A stretch of 64,000 nt of DNA from JAABVY01 sp964627935 (GTDB lineage: Bacteria; Zixibacteria; MSB-5A5; JAABVY01): positions 1 to 64,000 of the forward strand of contig CAZVLB010000019.1 of assembly GCA_964627935.1 (NCBI GenBank). Reading direction: 5' to 3'. Positions 25,738-33,331 of the stretch are shown here, one piece after another. Each line of letters begins with the position of its first letter. The stretch's first letter is position 1. The notes beneath the pieces are model-generated. The model had not been told where the DNA came from, searched no databases, and saw only the letters and a list, made by a program, of their open reading frames with translations. A program made the position numbers and the translations under genes.

Positions 25738-26479
25738 CTACTTTTTTATCTTCCGCTTGCAAACTAAGTTGGCTTCTTTTCCCATTTTTGAGTACCACAT
25801 ACTTTGTGCCCGAGAGAAAGCAGCTGGAAACAGATATTCAATAATGTTATGTATAAAATAGCCGGGAGCCAGATTTTCAAGTTTATAGGCATGCCAATTA
25901 TCATAAGGTTGTTTCGATTCTGAGGCTGGATCCATATGCCAATATCTATAAAAGCTTGAATTTCCGAAGGATAGGGCAGATAATTCATAGCCTGGCCTAA
26001 TCTTTCCTTTGTTTCGGGCCAAATACTTCAGAATGTCCAGCGGATCCGCAGATGTTTCATCGTAGCCAAATAAGCCCAGAAATGGATCCGGAAATATACC
26101 TCTGCCGCGTAGAAATCTTTTCCAACTTTTCCAATGCATTTGTTACGGCCTGCATTCCCATTAACTTTGTTTTCACCTCAATAATAGCTCGAACGCAATC
26201 AGGCGTTGTAACAATGAAATCGGCATCTTTAAAAATGATTGGAGCAGAATCATCGCATATCATAATGTCGATTTGGGAGCTTGTCCCCTCTGTTGTAACT
26301 ATAAAACCTGTGCCAATTGCCCATGAATTTGGCAAATAATTACGGAGTATTGATCTGAGTACGCTTTCTTTCCAAATCCCATCACTTGGCCAATGAGCGT
26401 CTCCGATTAGATTCCTAACTCGGTTTTTAACAGCATTTAACTCGTTGGAAAGATCTCTGAAAAGGCGTAAAGGGTCCAT
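25738..26479 (-). pseudogene. Frameshifted PD-(D/E)XK nuclease-like gene (DUF6602-like)
   Basis: Two overlapping frames (26479-26057 and 26139-25738) look like halves of one gene. The first carries a PD-(D/E)XK-like core: Glu38 in a helix, Asp71 in SSQIDIMICDD and E101-x-K103 in AIIEVKTK. It runs to ALEKLEKIST; the natural continuation is in the other frame (RGRGIFPDPFLGLFGYDE). The frame offset implies a net +1 insertion (or -2) around 26090-26110. The best guess at family is DUF6602, nuclease-like domains of uncertain role. It could be a real pseudogene or an assembly error. The ATG lies in an A+T-rich context with no clear ribosome site. Confidence 0.65.
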
Positions 26480-26583
26480 GTTCTAATCAATATGTAAAAA
26501 GGCTTTTTGTTTGCTCTGTTAACTTGCCAAAAAAATCTAATTTTGCCAGTCCAATTTTAGTAAACTATTTCGTGATGCGCAAT

Positions 26584-26608
26584 AAAAAAACCCGCCTTGG
26601 CGGGTTTT
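26584..26608 (-). terminator. Rho-independent terminator of the kinase/regulator operon
   Basis: Perfect 10-bp stem AAAACCCGCC/GGCGGGTTTT (26587-26596, 26599-26608) with T run on the minus strand, 21 bases after the response regulator stop. Confidence 0.92.
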
Positions 26609-26629
26609 AATTAAATTATAACATGAATG

Positions 26630-26998
26630 TTAATTATCCGATGGCAATGGAGTAAGCAACTCGCTGATTTTGCTTTTTAACTCGGAGAGGTCGCTCGATT
26701 TGGTGACATAAGCATCAGCCAGCCATGAGGTAAACTCATTTTTATAATGCGAATAGGCGGAATTCAAAATAACCGGTTTGCTCTTATAAGTTGATTTAAG
26801 CTGCTGGAGCACATCCAGTCCCTCGACATCGCCCAGCTTAATATCCAAAATCACAAGATCGGGATCAAAACTGGTGGCCATGTCCAGGGCCGCCCGTCCA
26901 TTGGCCGCCGTGGCTACATTGTAGCCCTCGTCTTCGAGCTCCAACCTGTATAGGTTCAACAGGTTAGGCTCGTCTTCTACTATTAATACCCTGTTCAT
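26630..26998 (-). CDS. Single-domain response regulator (CheY-like receiver)
   Basis: 122 residues, receiver domain only. Acidic pocket E8-D9, phospho-acceptor Asp52 (VILDIKLG), conserved Lys in AYVTKSS. There is no output domain, so it must act by protein-protein contact or in a phosphorelay. I start at ATG 26998, with AGGAG 8 bases upstream, rather than at a GTG three codons earlier. The histidine kinase gene lies 60 bases upstream on the same strand and is its likely partner. Confidence 0.92.
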   Translation of the reverse strand: MNRVLIVEDEPNLLNLYRLELEDEGYNVATAANGRAALDMATSFDPDLVILDIKLGDVEGLDVLQQLKSTYKSKPVILNSAYSHYKNEFTSWLADAYVTKSSDLSELKSKISELLTPLPSDN

Positions 26999-27058
26999 GT
27001 TAAACACTCCTCTCCAGTTGCATTATACTCCATTTTTGCAATCTGGCAATAACTAATT

Positions 27059-28702
27059 TTAATCCGCTTTGGCGGCCGGCAAACTTACCGTGAAACATGT
27101 GCCTTTTTCGGCCTCGGATTCAACATTGATATTGCCACCATGATCGTCGATGATCTTCTTGGAAACCGGCAATCCCAGGCCGGTGCCCTTGCGCTTATTT
27201 GTAAAAAACGGCGTAAACAGTTTGCTCTGGATCTCATCATCCATGCCACAGCCATTATCGCTAATCTGGAAATAGACATAATCCCCATTCCGGCCCGTCT
27301 TGACTGTTATCCTTCCGCCGTTTTCCATCGCCTCTGCGGCATTTTGAATGAGATTGTAAAGTACCTGCATGAGACGATCCTTGTCTGACAGCACCGCAAG
27401 TTTGCCGGAATGTAAATTCGTTTTAAAGGAAATATTCTGGTATTTCAGTTTACTTTTTTCACGCTCCAATGTTTCGTTTATGATCTGATTAAGATCGTAT
27501 TTGACCAGGTTCAACTGGTTTCTTTGCGAATAATCCAGAATCTCGCGGCAGATTCTCTCCAGGCGCCGGATCTCATCGCAAATGATCTCCACATCACGCC
27601 GGTCGGCCTTGCCATTATCGATCTTTCTGAGCACCCGAGCGGCATAGCCGCCAATCGTGGCCAGCGGGGTTTTGATCTCATGGGCCACTGTGGTCGCCAG
27701 AAGCCCCAGGTCGGCCAGCCTTTCCGATTCGACCATATATTTCTGATTGTCTTTCAAGAGGCTGTGCACATGTTCCAGTTCCGCAAATCGGGCCTCAAGC
27801 TTCTGATGGAGCAGGGCATTTTCGATTTTGCCGGCAGTATGGTTGGCCAGCGTCTCCAATGTTACCACATCCTCCGATTTGATCGGATTATTATTGACCG
27901 AATTATCGGCCACGATCACACCCAGCACACGGGACTCACTGATCAGCGGCACCACCGCAAAAGGGATGCCCTCAAGAATTTTACCCAATTCCGGATTGAT
28001 TATGATATCCTGTGAACCTTTTTCGATATTGAAAGATTCCTTCTCAATTACCGATTCTATCAATACCCCCTGATCGGGCAGTATCGGGATCGAGATCTGT
28101 TCTATCTCACGAGTCAGGTCGTTATCAATAATATCACTCGATTCGGTGCCCAGGATATGATCCACGAGCTCATTGAATGTCAGGTGCTGTTCCGAGATAT
28201 GATTCCAGACCCGTGGCGCCTCGGCCACATCGACATGCCCCAACCCAAGCTGGCCATCCAGGCTGTTGCGATGAGTATTGACCAGAAATACCATGGCACG
28301 GTTAAACCCGAAACCCTCGCCGCTCGTTACGCCGGTCAATGTGATCAGCATGACCTTCTTAAGGTCCTGTGTCTTAAGAAGTGCCTCGGAAACCGACTTA
28401 ACCACAGCAAGCTCATCCACACGCCTTTCCAGCGAATTTGTAATCGAGGTCAGTTCGGTATCATAATCGACCAGCTGTCCCAGAAGCCGATGCAGGGTAA
28501 GGGTCAGCAGGCGGTCGGATTCGCGCCGTCCGGTGGAACGCTGGATGGCCTTCTCGAATGAAGGGCATTTCAAACAGCGGTTTATAGTTTCCTTGAGCGA
28601 AAAATTGGAAGCTCCCGCGGAGCCATCAGGCTGAAACACCCAGCACAGGTCTCCGGATCGCCCCGATTTTTCGCACTTTTGTTCGTCGAAATGTTCGCTC
28701 AA
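27059..28702 (-). CDS. Soluble GAF-domain sensor histidine kinase
   Basis: 547 residues and no membrane segment. The N-terminus has four Cys (C10, C20, C43, C46; the last pair CLKC) in a layout suggesting a metal or Fe-S site. A GAF-like domain (about 95-300) and a coiled linker follow. The kinase core has H box VAHEIKTPLATIGG (His341), N box QNAAEAMENG, G1 DNGCGMD and G2 GTGLGLP. Start is TTG with GAGG upstream. It heads an operon with the single-domain regulator, so the signal is intracellular. The four-Cys module could make it redox- or metal-responsive; this is inference. Confidence 0.9.
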   Translation of the reverse strand: MSEHFDEQKCEKSGRSGDLCWVFQPDGSAGASNFSLKETINRCLKCPSFEKAIQRSTGRRESDRLLTLTLHRLLGQLVDYDTELTSITNSLERRVDELAVVKSVSEALLKTQDLKKVMLITLTGVTSGEGFGFNRAMVFLVNTHRNSLDGQLGLGHVDVAEAPRVWNHISEQHLTFNELVDHILGTESSDIIDNDLTREIEQISIPILPDQGVLIESVIEKESFNIEKGSQDIIINPELGKILEGIPFAVVPLISESRVLGVIVADNSVNNNPIKSEDVVTLETLANHTAGKIENALLHQKLEARFAELEHVHSLLKDNQKYMVESERLADLGLLATTVAHEIKTPLATIGGYAARVLRKIDNGKADRRDVEIICDEIRRLERICREILDYSQRNQLNLVKYDLNQIINETLEREKSKLKYQNISFKTNLHSGKLAVLSDKDRLMQVLYNLIQNAAEAMENGGRITVKTGRNGDYVYFQISDNGCGMDDEIQSKLFTPFFTNKRKGTGLGLPVSKKIIDDHGGNINVESEAEKGTCFTVSLPAAKAD

Positions 28703-28761
28703 ATCAGCACACCTCTTCTCTTAATTTACAGGCTGAATGCGAATCGTCAAATATTTTCTGA

Positions 28762-28790
28762 TTGACTTGCGATGCTTTGATCGATATTCT
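28762..28790 (+). promoter_or_regulatory. Sigma70-type promoter of nadC-birA (predicts leaderless mRNA)
   Basis: -35 TTGACT (28762-28767), 17-base spacer, -10 TATTCT (28785-28790). The nadC ATG is at 28799, so transcription should begin 0-2 bases before it. There is no Shine-Dalgarno sequence. Confidence 0.7.
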
Positions 28791-28798
28791 TTAAGCTT

Positions 28799-29659
28799 AT
28801 GAAAATCGATCGCAAAACGCTCAATCATCTAATTAAAAACGCCATTCTGGAGGATAAGGGTCCCGGCGATATCACCACGCAGGCAATTATTTCGAGCAGA
28901 AAGAAAGCCCATGCGGTAATCAGGGCCAAGCAGGACGGTATTATCTGCGGACAGGAAGCGGCCCGCGAGGTGTTTAAGTTCCTGACCAAGAATGTAGAAT
29001 ATCGCGAGCTTGTATCCGACGGCAATACTGTCAAAAAGGGCACTAAAATTGCCGAAATCAAGGCTGATATGAAAATCCTTCTGACTGGCGAACGGACCGC
29101 CCTGAATTTCCTCATGCATCTATCGGGTATTGCCACCCTGACCGCTCAATTCGCGGCAAAGATTAAGGGCACTGATGCCACAATTCTGGATACACGCAAA
29201 ACCACGCCGGGCCTGCGACTTCTGGAAAAGTATGCCGTCAAATGCGGCGGGGGAGAGAATCATCGCATCGGGCTGTTCGATATGTTCCTGATCAAGGACA
29301 ATCATATCGAGGCGGCCGGTTCGGTAAGTGAGGCGATTCGCGCCTGTCGCAGGCATCGCGGGCAAAAACGTATCAAAATCGAAGTGGAATGCAAAACCAT
29401 GGCCCATATTCGCGAAGCGCTGAATCTGAATCCCGACCGGATTATGCTCGATAATATGACCCCGGCCCGTATGAAAAAAGCGGTGGAACTGATCAAATCC
29501 CATAATACGAAGATAGAAACCGAGGCATCCGGGAATGTCAGCCTGAAAAATATCAACAGGGTTGCCGCAAGCGGTGTGGACTTTATATCAATCGGCAAGC
29601 TGACACATTCTGCTCCGGCGCTTGACCTCAGCATGGAAATCGAAGCCTATGCCGGGTAA
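28799..29659 (+). CDS. nadC: Quinolinate phosphoribosyltransferase (nicotinate-nucleotide pyrophosphorylase)
   Basis: 286 residues. It converts quinolinate and PRPP to nicotinate mononucleotide in de novo NAD synthesis. Family motifs: EDKGPGDITTQ at the N-terminus, TRKTTPGLRLLEKYAVKCGGGENHR in two overlapping blocks, IKDNH, EVECKT, MLDNM and ISIGKLTHSAP near the end. Start ATG is preceded by a strong promoter at leaderless distance. The 3' end overlaps birA by 11 bases. nadA and nadB are not in the window. Confidence 0.95.
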   Translation: MKIDRKTLNHLIKNAILEDKGPGDITTQAIISSRKKAHAVIRAKQDGIICGQEAAREVFKFLTKNVEYRELVSDGNTVKKGTKIAEIKADMKILLTGERTALNFLMHLSGIATLTAQFAAKIKGTDATILDTRKTTPGLRLLEKYAVKCGGGENHRIGLFDMFLIKDNHIEAAGSVSEAIRACRRHRGQKRIKIEVECKTMAHIREALNLNPDRIMLDNMTPARMKKAVELIKSHNTKIETEASGNVSLKNINRVAASGVDFISIGKLTHSAPALDLSMEIEAYAG

Positions 29660-30659
29660 GGGACATATAGACGTTTCCGATTATCTCGAACCTGTCCTGT
29701 ACCATCTGCGGGACAATAAGGAAAAATATTTCTCTCTCAAGGAGCTTTCGGAAAAGCTGAATTTGAGCCCGACTATCGTGCGCGAAACAATTGGCGGACT
29801 TTCCACCTGGGGTTATCGTTTCGTTATGGATGCTACTTCCAATATCAGGTTCAAGTCGGCTCCGGATGCCATCTTTCCATTCGAGATCAGGTATGGCCTG
29901 AAAACGAAATTTTTGGGCAGAAAGATCGAATCACATTATTCCGTATCATCAACCAACCTGATAGCCCACAATCTGGCGGCTGAGGGAGCATCAGAGGGCA
30001 CTATCGTGATATCCGAAAAACAGCGCGGCGGCAAGGGACGCCTGGGACGGTCATGGCATTCACCCCAGAAGGTCGGCCTGTGGTTTTCCATGGTACTACG
30101 TCCTGATATCGACCCCTCAAACGCGCCCAGCTTATCGATACTGTCGGCCCTGACCCTGAGCGAAATCCTGCGCTCGAAATATAAACTTCATTCGCAGATA
30201 AAATGGCCCAATGATGTCTTAATCGATGGCCGCAAGGCGACCGGAATTCTGACAGAACTGGATGCGGAGAAGGGCAAGGTTAATTTTGTGGTCGTTGGGA
30301 TCGGGATAAATGTCAACACGCTGACCAGTAAATTTCCGGCCAATATTCGCAAGCTGGCAACTTCAATTCGCGAAGAATATGGCGAGGAAATCAACCGTAT
30401 TGAACTGTTACGGGATTTTCTGGAAAAGTTCGAGAAGTACTATAATGCTTTCTGTAAAAAGGGCCTCAAGCCGTTTCTGGCCCGGGTTAAAAAGCATTCA
30501 CTCATGCTGGGACGGAAAGTTAAGCTGAAAGTGGGCAGGAAAGTTATTCAGGCCGAGGTCTATGATATCGGCGAGGATGGCGCCCTGCTGGTTAAACACC
30601 GCAAAGAAAAACTGAAAGTTACCGCCGGCGAGGTAACTGTCCTCGATGCCGGCGGCTAA
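29649..30659 (+). CDS. birA: Biotin--[acetyl-CoA-carboxylase] ligase, BirA type with N-terminal HTH
   Basis: 336 residues from ATG 29649 (MPGKGHI), which overlaps the nadC stop; a TTG 9 codons earlier is possible. An N-terminal winged-helix-like domain (SLKELSEKLNLSPTIVRE) suggests biotin-responsive repression as in E. coli BirA. The catalytic domain has a variant biotin-binding loop GGKGRLGRSW (usually GRGRxGR), then KWPNDVL and VGIGINV. The C-terminal SH3-like cap is present. It biotinylates carboxylase carrier proteins. It ends 18 bases from a convergent gene. Confidence 0.94.
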   Translation: MPGKGHIDVSDYLEPVLYHLRDNKEKYFSLKELSEKLNLSPTIVRETIGGLSTWGYRFVMDATSNIRFKSAPDAIFPFEIRYGLKTKFLGRKIESHYSVSSTNLIAHNLAAEGASEGTIVISEKQRGGKGRLGRSWHSPQKVGLWFSMVLRPDIDPSNAPSLSILSALTLSEILRSKYKLHSQIKWPNDVLIDGRKATGILTELDAEKGKVNFVVVGIGINVNTLTSKFPANIRKLATSIREEYGEEINRIELLRDFLEKFEKYYNAFCKKGLKPFLARVKKHSLMLGRKVKLKVGRKVIQAEVYDIGEDGALLVKHRKEKLKVTAGEVTVLDAGG

Positions 30660-30677
30660 ATATATCATGACGTTTAC

Positions 30678-31439
30678 TTAATTGTCTTTCTTTTCGGGAG
30701 TAAACACAGCAAATGTGGCCCCATCCGGATCGGCCATTATGGCAAACCTTCCAATATCGGGAATATCAGTCGGCTGGTATTGAATCCGACCACCATTCTC
30801 TTCAGCGGTTTTACAGGCATCATCGACATCTTCGACCTGGAAATAGGGAATCCATAGTGGTTGAGCCTGCTCCCTGGGAATCGGCTTCATAATCAACCCG
30901 CCGATAAAATTCCCGCCGCTTTTAAACATAACATAATCATCATCGCCAATCTTCATCTGATCCTGCTCCCAGCCGATCAGATTGGCATAGAAATCCCGTG
31001 CGGCTTCCGGATCGGAGGTGATCAATTCGCGCCATGCAACCGTACCGTTACCCTCAGGTACCGATTCACCGCTCTTTAGGGGTGTGAAGGGGCTGAATGT
31101 CCCGCCCTGGGGATCGGTAACAACCGCGAAACGGCCCACTTCGGGGATATCTGTCGGCGGATGAGATACATGCCCGCCCATTTCACTGGCGCGTTTGCAG
31201 GCTTCGTCAACATCCGGGACCTGAATATACGACAACCAATGGGCCGGGACCTCCTGCTGCTCGAGACCGACTATACCCCCAATATGCTCCTCACCAGGTT
31301 TGATCATACGATAGGTCATGTTTTCCATTGGATAGTCGGTGTATGACCAGCCGATTACCTTCTGATAGAAATCCTCCGCTCCCTTCGGATCCCTGGCCAT
31401 CAAATCGTACCAGACAAAATGCCCGTTTACTTCGCTCAT
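30678..31439 (-). CDS. VOC superfamily protein with two glyoxalase-like domains
   Basis: 253 residues from ATG 31439, chosen because AGGAG lies 5 bases upstream. Two similar halves of about 120 residues each begin with a WYDLMARDPKGAEDFY-like or WRELITSDPEAARDFY-like segment and end with a D(P)xGxTF/AxF segment. This is the common PhnB/glyoxalase-family tandem layout. Family members bind metals and small molecules or confer resistance; the ligand here is not readable. Monocistronic. Confidence 0.88.
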   Translation of the reverse strand: MSEVNGHFVWYDLMARDPKGAEDFYQKVIGWSYTDYPMENMTYRMIKPGEEHIGGIVGLEQQEVPAHWLSYIQVPDVDEACKRASEMGGHVSHPPTDIPEVGRFAVVTDPQGGTFSPFTPLKSGESVPEGNGTVAWRELITSDPEAARDFYANLIGWEQDQMKIGDDDYVMFKSGGNFIGGLIMKPIPREQAQPLWIPYFQVEDVDDACKTAEENGGRIQYQPTDIPDIGRFAIMADPDGATFAVFTPEKKDN

Positions 31440-31560
31440 ATAAGCTCCTTTGCTAATGAATGCAATATAAAGAAGATAGAATTGATCCACTATTATGGTA
31501 AACGGTAATTTAAAATAGGGGTTTCGTTTTGGGAATCATTTTGTGTCAGAAAATGATCTA

Positions 31561-32790
31561 TTAATCCCAGGTCGGGTTGGTGATCTTTCCCATAAACAGA
31601 ATAGCGTCGGATTGTTTTTCATGAATCACGAACACGAAAGGATGATCGGCCCGGAAAACATAATATTTCGGCATAGAGACCGTGCCCATGCCCACTGATG
31701 TTACCGCGGCCGCCTCGGTACCTTTTTCATCCACCTGCACGAAGGTCTTGTGTATCACCTCGCTGATAAAAATGCCGCCTTGCGGATTGATGCCACGAAA
31801 ATCCGCATCATAGGGATCGAAGGCGATTTCCATACCAAGCTGTTTTAACTCAGGACTCAGGTTGTTTTTGTACTCCAGCTTGATTTTTGGAAGCCAGAGC
31901 TCCACAGAATCCTCCGAGATGCCGTTTCTGTAATCTTCCCATTTGGCCTGATCGAAGTCCTGGATGAATTCATTAACCGAGCTGTTGGCTGACGGCAGGA
32001 AAACCGTCATGGCGAATTCGGCATCACCGTAGGGAAGCTCGACAGCCTGAAAATCATCCTCGGCGTAATAATTGTATCTGGCCTTTTGTGCCATCAATTC
32101 TGCGCTCTCGGTTCCCCAGGGAGTATAGAACGGCTTTTCAGCGGTGTATTTCTTGTCAAATTGAAAATGCCAGTCAGCCTTGAAATATATGGCATTCACA
32201 AGGTACATGATCATTTCCGACGGTATCGGGGGATCGATGATTTCCCTGATCTTTTCATGGGTTTTGCGGCTGACCCAGTCGTTTATAGTATTCACGGCAC
32301 CGGCATCATCGAAATTGAGACCCTTAACCTCGGCGTCGAAATACTGGCTGTTGATCCCCATGAAATCCTGTTCTACCTGAAACCCCTCACGATACCAGAT
32401 CGAGTTGGCGATTTCCATCGTGACTTTTGGATCGGCTTTGATCAGGGCATTGGTCAGGTTGAGATAAGATTCATTTATCTCCTGATTGGTCAAATCACCA
32501 TAGCCGAGAACATTGCGCATAGCCTCTTCGGTAGTTGTCCTCGCACCGTTGTAGGTCATACCCAGCGCGTAGGAGATGCTCAGGGGGGAGATGAACACAT
32601 TGCTGTCAGGCTCTTCCCGGGTAATGACTTCCGAGAATATATCGAATGCAAAGCTGTTTGATGATGATACCATTGCCTTTTCTGCGGCGGATAGTTGGAT
32701 TGGTACCGGCTGCGGTTCGGTTGTCCGGCTGCTGCAGCCGATTATCAGGATAAAAGCTATAATTACCGATGAAAAGAAGAGCCTTTTCAT
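31561..32790 (-). CDS. Serpin, predicted lipoprotein
   Basis: 409 residues with a lipoprotein signal (IILIIGCSS, Cys19). The fold is full length: NVFISPLSISYALGMTYNGA, ANSIWYR, YLVNAIYFKADW, and C-terminal HPFVFVIHEKQ. The reactive-loop hinge EKGTEAAAVTSVGMGTVS has small residues at P14-P9, as in inhibitory serpins. By spacing with alpha-1-antitrypsin P1 is near Val (VS bond), suggesting elastase-like targets, but the loop length differs so P1 is uncertain. Start ATG has AGGAGG 4 bases upstream. Inference: protects the cell surface from its own or foreign serine proteases, several of which are encoded in this window. Confidence 0.93.
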   Translation of the reverse strand: MKRLFFSSVIIAFILIIGCSSRTTEPQPVPIQLSAAEKAMVSSSNSFAFDIFSEVITREEPDSNVFISPLSISYALGMTYNGARTTTEEAMRNVLGYGDLTNQEINESYLNLTNALIKADPKVTMEIANSIWYREGFQVEQDFMGINSQYFDAEVKGLNFDDAGAVNTINDWVSRKTHEKIREIIDPPIPSEMIMYLVNAIYFKADWHFQFDKKYTAEKPFYTPWGTESAELMAQKARYNYYAEDDFQAVELPYGDAEFAMTVFLPSANSSVNEFIQDFDQAKWEDYRNGISEDSVELWLPKIKLEYKNNLSPELKQLGMEIAFDPYDADFRGINPQGGIFISEVIHKTFVQVDEKGTEAAAVTSVGMGTVSMPKYYVFRADHPFVFVIHEKQSDAILFMGKITNPTWD

Positions 32791-33159
32791 AAAACCTCCT
32801 GTGCATTTCCCACAAATCTTACAAAAATTTTTGCCGTTGGAAATAAAAATCTGTTGATGATGGCCAGTTGCTGTCCGTGCCGGTATTTATTGTTTATAAA
32901 CGAATTTATGCCGCTTATATCCATTTTTTTTATCGAGTATTTTGGGCCCGGACTGGCCTTTTCCTTTATGTTGTTATAAATCAATGAGTTGAATTTTGAT
33001 GTGTCCGCTTTGAATTGACGCATCATGTAAATGCGCTTGACAGATTCGGAATTGTGATTAAATTATGCCGGTCGAGGTGTGCCCCACGATGTATTATTCC
33101 GGGAAGCATACCGGGGCATTGGTATATTGAAAAAATGTAGTTAAATAGAGAGGTTTGCA
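32791..33159. other. Gene-free region upstream of rpmG
   Basis: About 370 bases between the divergent serpin and rpmG genes. It is A+T-rich near the serpin gene and holds the proposed rpmG promoter. A weak inverted sequence GCCCC...GGGGC (about 33074-33117) lies in the rpmG leader. No gene seen. Confidence 0.5.
33037..33066 (+). promoter_or_regulatory. Probable promoter of rpmG
   Basis: -35 TTGACA (33037-33042) with -10 candidates TAAATT (33059-33064, spacer 16) or AATTAT (33061-33066, spacer 18). It leaves a leader of about 90 bases. Confidence 0.5.
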
Positions 33160-33327
33160 ATGGCCAAGAAGAAAAAAGATATACGCGTTCATATCAAGAT
33201 GAGATCGACTGAGAGCCCGTATGTCTATCACACATTCAAGAACAAGCGCAATGATCCGGATCGTATGCAGTTGAAGAAATACGACCCGATCATCCGCAAA
33301 CATGTGCTGTTCAAGGAAGAACGTTAA
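33160..33327 (+). CDS. rpmG: 50S ribosomal protein L33 (zinc-free form)
   Basis: 55 residues. The sequence MAKKKKDIRVHIKMRS followed by YHTFKNKRNDPDRMQLKKYD and HVLFKEER matches bacterial L33, very like the E. coli form that lacks the CxxC zinc pairs. GAGAGG lies 6-7 bases before the ATG. It ends 4 bases from the convergent NHL-repeat gene. In many bacteria rpmG sits with rpmB or before the secE-nusG genes; here it stands alone. Confidence 0.93.
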   Translation: MAKKKKDIRVHIKMRSTESPYVYHTFKNKRNDPDRMQLKKYDPIIRKHVLFKEER

Positions 33328-33331
33328 GCGG

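Noticed and set aside
32787..33026. 79-codon frame upstream of the serpin gene
   Set aside because: A+T-rich composition typical of intergenic DNA, overlaps the serpin leader, no homology recognised.
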